This document shows positions 6,401 to 10,600 of a stretch of 10,600 nucleotides of DNA, in pieces; the first letter of the stretch is position 1; every line of letters starts with the position of its first letter. Source of the DNA: an uncultured Spirochaetaceae bacterium (lineage in GTDB: Bacteria; Spirochaetota; Spirochaetia; Treponematales; Treponemataceae); contig CACYDQ010000304.1 in the NCBI GenBank assembly GCA_902773215.1, positions 1 to 10,600 of the forward strand. Reading direction: 5' to 3'. The notes below the pieces were generated by a model. That model was not told the DNA's origin and did no database searches. It saw only the letters and a list, made by a program, of their open reading frames with translations. Position numbers and translations under genes: made by a program.

Positions 6401-6717
6401 CTCCTCATGGATAAGTTTTGTTTGAGCTACAGGCGAATTCCTGTGGCGCGGAGGTCGGCTAGCTCACTGTGGGAAACCGGGAATGTGCCACGCTTGTCTT
6501 CCCGCAAGAGAAGCAGGGTCGCTTACGGCTCTCTCCTATATGTATTGTCCATGAAAGACAAAAATCGAAACTTCGCGGGCATAAAAAAGTGTTTTTTGAG
6601 TTTCTGCATGTTCCGTGGAGATGATTCCCTTATTACCAGCGGACAGGAAGAACCGCCCTGCACGCCCGGCTCCCTGCCCTTGACCTATTCGGAAAGTATT
6701 ATTAAAATGGCTTCATT
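6401..6717. other. Divergent intergenic region between the Rpn gene and pcnB
   Basis: The interval holds the pcnB promoter at its right end. At its left end, in the leader of the minus-strand Rpn gene, nested inverted repeats occur: TGAGCTA/TAGCTCA (6423-6429, 6460-6466) around ACAGG/CCTGT (6429-6433, 6440-6444). No convincing minus-strand promoter was found. An open plus-strand frame (6407-6724) has no ribosome-binding site, no recognisable content and runs into pcnB, so it is not called a gene. Confidence 0.45.
6680..6708 (+). promoter_or_regulatory. Sigma-70-type promoter for pcnB
   Basis: TTGACC (6680-6685), a 17-nt spacer and TAAAAT (6703-6708) make a near-consensus promoter. The predicted start of transcription (about 6714-6716) is only 2-4 nt before the GTG start codon at 6718, leaving no room for a Shine-Dalgarno sequence. 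Confidence 0.68.
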
Positions 6718-7836
6718 GTGCTGATTCGGTATTCTACAGATTCGAATGGGAAGCCCGTAGAAAAGGCTGTCATTTATACAAAGAAAGAACACAACATTCC
6801 GTCCTCATCCCTGGATCCTGATGCGGTTTTCGTCATCACGCGGCTCAGGGACACGGGTTTTTCGGCCTATATCGTTGGCGGAGCCGTCCGGGATCTGCTT
6901 GTCGGCAGGAAGCCCAAGGACTTTGACATAGTGACGGACGCGACCCCCAGCCGGATCAAAAAGCTCTTCCGCAACTCCCGTATAATCGGCAAACGTTTCC
7001 GCTTGGTCCACATATTCTTCGGCGAGAAGATTTTTGAGGTCTCCACCTTCCGCTCAATAGAAGAAGGCTCGGTCGGAAACGTGTTCGGAACGATGGACGA
7101 GGATGTGCAGCGGCGGGACTTCACGCTGAATGCCCTCTACTACGACCCCCTCAAGGAGCAGATAATCGATTATGTAGGAGGGGTCAAGGATATCAAGAAA
7201 GGCATTATCCGCCCGGTAATCCCGATAGACAGGATTTTCATAGAGGATCCCGTCCGCATGCTCCGCGCGGTCAAGTACGGGGCGACGACCGGATGCAGGC
7301 TGCCATTCCAGCTCAAACGGAAAATCCGTAAGTCCGCCCAGTTGCTTTCGCCGATTTCCCCGTCCCGCCTGACCGAGGAAATTCTCAAGATAATCAACAG
7401 CGGGCATGCCCATGACATTATCTCAAAGGCAATGGACACCGACCTCTACGTATACCTTCAGCCTGCCGCCGCCAACCTGATGCTGGAGGACAAGACGTAC
7501 CATAAGGCTTATTTTTCCAGCCTGACAGAGCTGGACAAGCTGGTGCAGGACAATCCTGCCAGCCGCCTGGGAGAGCGGCTCTATTATGTCCTCTGCGACT
7601 TCGTGGCAGGGCTCACCGACTGGAAGAAAGAGAAGGAAAACGGGACTTCCGCCGCGGAGCTGTACAAGACGACCTGGGCCAGGTGCCGCAACTTCATCCT
7701 GCCGATGAACCCGCAGAGGACGGAGCTGGACTTTGCCGTGCGGAGGCTGCTCGCAGACTATGGGTTTTCCGTCAAGAAGAAGGAAAAGAGCCGGAAGAGG
7801 GTAAAAATAACGCTCCCACCGGAAGAAAAAGACTGA
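6718..7836 (+). CDS. pcnB: Poly(A) polymerase, class II nucleotidyltransferase family
   Basis: The product is a 372-residue nucleotidyltransferase. The head domain has YIVGGAVRDLLVG (51-63) and KDFDIVTD, whose D68 and D70 bind the catalytic metals. The RRDFTLNAL motif (132-140) and the EDPVRMLRAVKY segment (177-187) follow. The element IIGKRFRLVHI (89-99) matches the signature that separates bacterial poly(A) polymerases from CCA-adding enzymes, so it should add 3' poly(A) tails that promote RNA decay by exonucleases. The C-terminus is strongly basic (KKKEKSRKRVK), as in PcnB proteins, and probably binds RNA. The start is GTG at 6718; no in-frame ATG or GTG nearby keeps the conserved-looking N-terminus, and no Shine-Dalgarno sequence precedes it. 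Transcription is from the promoter directly upstream. The next gene, rpmF, has its own promoter. Confidence 0.9.
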   Translation: MLIRYSTDSNGKPVEKAVIYTKKEHNIPSSSLDPDAVFVITRLRDTGFSAYIVGGAVRDLLVGRKPKDFDIVTDATPSRIKKLFRNSRIIGKRFRLVHIFFGEKIFEVSTFRSIEEGSVGNVFGTMDEDVQRRDFTLNALYYDPLKEQIIDYVGGVKDIKKGIIRPVIPIDRIFIEDPVRMLRAVKYGATTGCRLPFQLKRKIRKSAQLLSPISPSRLTEEILKIINSGHAHDIISKAMDTDLYVYLQPAAANLMLEDKTYHKAYFSSLTELDKLVQDNPASRLGERLYYVLCDFVAGLTDWKKEKENGTSAAELYKTTWARCRNFILPMNPQRTELDFAVRRLLADYGFSVKKKEKSRKRVKITLPPEEKD

Positions 7837-7853
7837 AAAGCCCCCTGCCATTA

Positions 7854-7883
7854 TTGACAAAATCGGAGAATTTGTTGTAAAAT
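7854..7883 (+). promoter_or_regulatory. Strong sigma-70-type promoter for rpmF-acpP
   Basis: A perfect -35 TTGACA (7854-7859), an 18-nt spacer and -10 TAAAAT (7878-7883), the same -10 as for pcnB. Transcription should begin near 7890. A small hairpin, GCTAA-AGTA-TTAGC (7885-7898), overlaps the predicted start. The AT-rich surroundings contrast with the GC-rich coding DNA. Confidence 0.72.
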
Positions 7884-7925
7884 CGCTAAAGTATTAGCAT
7901 TTCATATTATTAGTGAGGTTTATAT

Positions 7926-8111
7926 ATGGCAGTACCCAGAGCGAAAGTTTCCAAGGCCGTGACAAAAGGCAGGCAGACTGTAAATATGAAGCTGAAGGCA
8001 CCGCACCTTGTCGAGTGCGGCAACTGTGGCAATCTTATTCTGCAGCACCATGTTTGCCCCAAGTGTGGCTTTTACAATGGCCGTCAGGTGATTACACCCG
8101 AGGCGAAATAA
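7926..8111 (+). CDS. rpmF: Large ribosomal subunit protein bL32
   Basis: The product has 61 residues, normal for bL32, a component of the 50S subunit. It begins MAVPRAKVSKA, the typical N-terminus in which a conserved basic stretch contacts 23S rRNA. It has the zinc-ribbon cysteines C31, C34, C44 and C47 in two CxxC pairs (CGNC, CPKC), so this is the zinc-binding form. The ATG is preceded by GTGAGG at 7912-7917 with good spacing, behind the strong promoter at 7854. The acpP gene follows after 31 nt and is probably co-transcribed; rpmF next to fatty-acid genes is a common bacterial arrangement. Confidence 0.95.
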   Translation: MAVPRAKVSKAVTKGRQTVNMKLKAPHLVECGNCGNLILQHHVCPKCGFYNGRQVITPEAK

Positions 8112-8142
8112 CCCTTTTCATCTTTAACTTAAGGAGTTGACA

Positions 8143-8400
8143 ATGGCAGACAGTGCAGAAATCGCGAATGACGAGTTGTTTCAGAAAATGCAGAAAATCA
8201 TAGCTGACAAGCTTGAGATTGATCCGTCCAAGGTTACGCCCGATGCGACTTTCCGTGGCGATCTCGGTGCCGACAGCTTGGACACCTATGAGCTTGTCTA
8301 CGCTATCGAAGAGGACACTGGAATCAAGATTCCGGACGAGACCGCAAACGAGTTCGAGAGCGTCAAGGACGCATACAACTACATCAAGACACACCAGTAA
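8143..8400 (+). CDS. acpP: Acyl carrier protein of fatty acid synthesis
   Basis: The product is an 85-residue acidic carrier protein with the canonical GADSLD motif; S45 is the phosphopantetheine attachment site. It carries growing acyl chains through type II fatty acid synthesis in the cytoplasm. The N-terminal helix (ELFQKMQKIIADKLEID), the GDLGADSLDTYELVYAIEEDTG-type recognition helix II and the ending VKDAYNYIKTHQ all fit AcpP. The start is the ATG at 8143, six bases after AAGGAG (8131-8136); a TTG at 8137 is in frame but would touch the Shine-Dalgarno sequence. It follows rpmF closely and is ended by a strong hairpin terminator. This is the housekeeping ACP, unlike the acyltransferase-linked fragment at the left edge. 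Confidence 0.95.
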   Translation: MADSAEIANDELFQKMQKIIADKLEIDPSKVTPDATFRGDLGADSLDTYELVYAIEEDTGIKIPDETANEFESVKDAYNYIKTHQ

Positions 8401-8426
8401 TTTCAGGACGTGCGCTTGATGTGCTG

Positions 8427-8478
8427 AAGCACGGTGCAGATATGCCGCCTAGGTATGTCCGCCGTGCTTTTTTGTTTT
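8427..8478 (+). terminator. Long interrupted hairpin terminator after acpP
   Basis: The outer stem is AAGCACGG/CCGTGCTT (8427-8434, 8462-8469). An inner 8-bp stem is GATATGCC/GGTATGTC (8439-8446, 8452-8459, with two G-U pairs) and a 5-nt loop. The run TTTTTTGTTTT (8468-8478) follows. This is a classic intrinsic terminator 26 nt after the acpP stop. Leakage would let rnc be expressed at a low level from the rpmF promoter, since no clear promoter is visible before rnc. Confidence 0.8.
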
Positions 8479-8522
8479 AAACACATGATGCAGGACAATT
8501 CAGGCAAAAGGAGAACACGGCT

Positions 8523-9272
8523 TTGAACATCAGGGACAGGATATATGAAAGCAAGGAATTGAATAAGGAAAGGAAGAGGGAACTGGAGGAATTCTGCCGG
8601 AACCTGGACTTACATTTCAATAACCTGAACATGCTCGACCTCGCCTTTCATCACAGGTCCTTTTCCAACGAGAACGAGGCGCACCGGCACTACAACAACG
8701 AACGGCTGGAATTCCTCGGGGACAGCGTCCTCGGGCTGGCGGTCGCCTCCTTCCTTTACGAGGACATGATGGACAACCCGGAGGGTGACCTGGCCCGCAT
8801 AAAGGCAAACGTTGTCAGCGAGCAGACCCTCGCCCCCATCGCGCTTGAGCAGATGCACATTGACCGCTACCTGATACTCGGCAAGGGCGAGGAGATGACC
8901 GGCGGCAGGACCAAGAAGGCGATACTCGCCGATGCGGTGGAGGCAGTTATCGGCGCGCTCTACCTGGACTCAGGCTTTGACCAGGCGGTCAGGCTCGTCG
9001 AGCGCCTTATCGTCCCAGAAATCCGCAAGGTGCAGGCGGACAAGGGGAACAAGGACTACAAGACCCTCCTGCAGGAATACTACCAGAAACGGCACAAACT
9101 CTGCCCGAAATACGAGCTGGTCAAGGTGACGGGACCGGAGCACGACAAGACCTTCTACATGAAGGTCATCTTCGGCGACGTGAGCTACGGGCCGGCCAAG
9201 GGCAAGACCAAGAAGGCCGCTCAGCAAGCGGTTGCCAAAGAAGCCTGTGCCGCCCTCGGAATCGAGTCCTGA
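8523..9272 (+). CDS. rnc: Ribonuclease III
   Basis: The product is a 249-residue, full-length RNase III, the double-strand-specific endonuclease that processes rRNA precursors and structured mRNAs. The nuclease signature NERLEFLGDSVLGL is at residues 59-72, with E60, E63, D67, D137 and E140 as metal-binding and catalytic positions, the last two in ILADAVEAVIGALYLD. The double-stranded RNA-binding domain spans about 178-247, starting DYKTLLQEYYQ and ending with the basic GKTKKAAQQAVAKEACAAL. The start is a TTG at 8523, about 8 nt after AAGGAGA (8508-8514); no ATG lies in frame nearby. It follows the acpP terminator, an order (acp then rnc) seen in many bacteria, and precedes an RNA helicase. 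The N-terminal extension of about 20 charged residues is modest. Confidence 0.95.
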   Translation: MNIRDRIYESKELNKERKRELEEFCRNLDLHFNNLNMLDLAFHHRSFSNENEAHRHYNNERLEFLGDSVLGLAVASFLYEDMMDNPEGDLARIKANVVSEQTLAPIALEQMHIDRYLILGKGEEMTGGRTKKAILADAVEAVIGALYLDSGFDQAVRLVERLIVPEIRKVQADKGNKDYKTLLQEYYQKRHKLCPKYELVKVTGPEHDKTFYMKVIFGDVSYGPAKGKTKKAAQQAVAKEACAALGIES

Positions 9273-9312
9273 CCGGTCGCATTTTGCCCTATACATCAAT
9301 CAGAAAAAACTG

Positions 9313-9378
9313 TATACTATCGGCGGTTTGCAGAGAAAACTTTAACCGCCCAGGCGGCCCAATATATATGTACAGGAA
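9313..9378 (+). promoter_or_regulatory. Possible -10 box and leader with competing hairpins before the helicase
   Basis: TATACT (9313-9318) directly follows TG and could be a -10 box, but no good -35 is seen at the right distance. GGCGGTT (9322-9328) can pair with AACCGCC (9344-9350), and the same CCGCC can instead pair, less well, with GGCGG at 9353-9357. The Shine-Dalgarno AGGAA is at 9373-9377. The alternative folds hint at leader control but are unproven. Confidence 0.35.
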
Positions 9379-9384
9379 CGACGA

Positions 9385-10600
9385 ATGAAATTTACTGAAT
9401 TTTCCCTTGACGAACGGCTTTTGAAGGGAATCGAGGGGGCGGGCTACGTAGACTGCACGCCCGTTCAGGAGCAGGTGCTCCAGAACTCCCTGGAAGGGAG
9501 GGATTTGTATGTCCAGTCCCAGACTGGAACGGGAAAGACTGCTGCCTACCTGGTCTCAATCATCCAGGAGCTTCTGGCACGGCAGGACGTTGCGGGGCGC
9601 AAGGCCCTGATTATGGTTCCCACGAGGGAGCTCGCCGTACAGGTTGAGGAGGAAGCGGTAAAGCTCGCCGGCGGCACCGAGCTCAAGTCCGCAAGCTTCT
9701 ACGGTGGCGTAGGATACGACAAGCAGATTGCCGCGATAAAGAACGGCGTTGACATCATCATCGGAACGCCGGGCCGCGTCATTGACCTGAACGAGGGCGG
9801 CCAGCTCAAGCTGGACGGGGTCTCATTCCTCGTCATCGACGAGGCGGACAGGATGTTTGACATGGGCTTCTACCCCGACCTCCGCCGCCTGCTCAAGGTC
9901 CTGCCCCCCTCCGAGAAGCGGCAGACCATGCTCCTTTCCGCGACGCTGAACTCCTACGTCAAGAACCTCGCCTGGGAGTACACGCGGAATCCCGCCGAAA
10001 TCACGATAAACGTCGAGAACATCACGGTGGACGAGATTGACCAGTCCCTCATCCACGTCTCCAGCAAGGAGAAAATGCGGCTTCTCCTCGGCATCATCCA
10101 GCGGGAGCAGCCGGAGAGCCTGATTATCTTCTGCAACACCAAGCGCAGCTGCGAGGTCATCTCCAAGCGCCTGGTCGTCAACGGGGTGGAAAGCCAGTTC
10201 ATCATCGGAGACCTGCCCCAGAAAGTCCGCCTCAAAATAATGGACGACTTCAAGGCGGGCAAGGTCAAGTGCCTGGTCGCGACCGACGTGGCCGCGCGTG
10301 GAATCGACGTGAACGACCTCGCGATGGTCATCAACTACGACCTTCCCAACGAGGCTGAGAACTACGTGCACCGCATCGGCCGCACGGCGCGGGCGGGCAA
10401 GTCCGGCAAGGCCTACACTTTCTGCTCCGAGCAGGACGTGTACAACCTCCCCGCAATCGAGCGTTACGTCGGCAAGGAGATTCCCTCCCAGGTCGCCGTC
10501 GAGGAGATGTACGTGGAGGACAAGTCTGCCGGCATGTACATCCGCACGGAGAACTACCACGAGGAGTACAACGACACGAGCGAGTTCGGCCGCCGCAGGC
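9385..10600 (+). CDS. DEAD-box ATP-dependent RNA helicase, partial (3' end outside window)
   Basis: The frame is open from the ATG at 9385 (AGGAA seven bases before) to the right edge: 405 residues, without the C-terminal tail. All core motifs are present: Q motif with CTPVQ (24-28), Walker A SQTGTGKT (45-52; Ser where most have Ala), PTRELA (79-84), TPGR (128-131), DEAD (152-155), SAT (185-187), IIFCNT (247-252), ATDVAARGID (299-308) and HRIGRTARAG (329-338). Such enzymes use ATP to unwind short RNA duplexes in ribosome assembly, RNA decay and cold adaptation. The core resembles RhlB/RhlE/CshA-type helicases; the missing tail would decide which, so no symbol is given. Its position directly after rnc, and near pcnB, fits a role in RNA turnover. 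After residue 370 the chain becomes acidic and then Arg-rich, perhaps the start of a low-complexity RNA-binding tail. Confidence 0.93.
   Translation, partial: MKFTEFSLDERLLKGIEGAGYVDCTPVQEQVLQNSLEGRDLYVQSQTGTGKTAAYLVSIIQELLARQDVAGRKALIMVPTRELAVQVEEEAVKLAGGTELKSASFYGGVGYDKQIAAIKNGVDIIIGTPGRVIDLNEGGQLKLDGVSFLVIDEADRMFDMGFYPDLRRLLKVLPPSEKRQTMLLSATLNSYVKNLAWEYTRNPAEITINVENITVDEIDQSLIHVSSKEKMRLLLGIIQREQPESLIIFCNTKRSCEVISKRLVVNGVESQFIIGDLPQKVRLKIMDDFKAGKVKCLVATDVAARGIDVNDLAMVINYDLPNEAENYVHRIGRTARAGKSGKAYTFCSEQDVYNLPAIERYVGKEIPSQVAVEEMYVEDKSAGMYIRTENYHEEYNDTSEFGRRR

Noticed and set aside
6407..6724. 105-residue plus-strand ORF in front of pcnB
   Set aside because: No ribosome-binding site or family features. 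It covers the pcnB promoter and overlaps its start.
9823..10560. 245-residue minus-strand ORF opposite the helicase
   Set aside because: The plus strand encodes a complete set of DEAD-box motifs here; the minus frame is a mirror artefact of biased codon use.

Overview
The window looks like chromosomal DNA of a Gram-negative, host-associated spirochaete, most likely a Treponema of gut, rumen or oral type. This is an inference from four things: the PcnB-type poly(A) polymerase beside an rpmF-acpP-rnc cluster, expanded Rpn/PD-(D/E)XK 'transposase' genes, a BspA-type leucine-rich repeat, and clean TTGAC(A/C)/TAAAAT promoters in otherwise GC-rich DNA. No 16S or other decisive marker is present.

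Layout. (1) 1-2739, plus strand: the tail of an acyl carrier protein, an MBOAT acyltransferase and an SGNH/DltD-like membrane-anchored protein, spaced 18 and 13 nt apart. This is a Dlt-like or O-acylation operon that enters from the left edge; its AMP-ligase is probably upstream. A run of ten G lies exactly at the ribosome-binding position of the SGNH gene. (2) 2740-6400, an accessory segment: a broken Rpn-family gene (2793-3862) interrupted by compact double-hairpin repeats; a terminator; a promoter with a long leader; an acidic protein of unknown function ending in one BspA-type LRR; and, convergent to it, an intact Rpn-family gene on the minus strand. (3) 6401-10600, plus strand, conserved housekeeping: pcnB from a promoter so close that the mRNA is nearly leaderless, rpmF and acpP from a strong promoter and ended by a long hairpin terminator, rnc, and a DEAD-box RNA helicase cut by the right edge.

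Functionally, the left block modifies a surface polymer or glycan with acyl groups. The right block groups RNA metabolism (poly(A) polymerase, RNase III, RNA helicase) with ribosome assembly (L32) and fatty-acid synthesis (ACP). The middle block is the variable part. Its most unusual content is the pair of 46-nt two-hairpin repeats inside the decayed Rpn gene: the two copies differ by a compensatory base-pair change, which suggests a small structured element whose fold matters.
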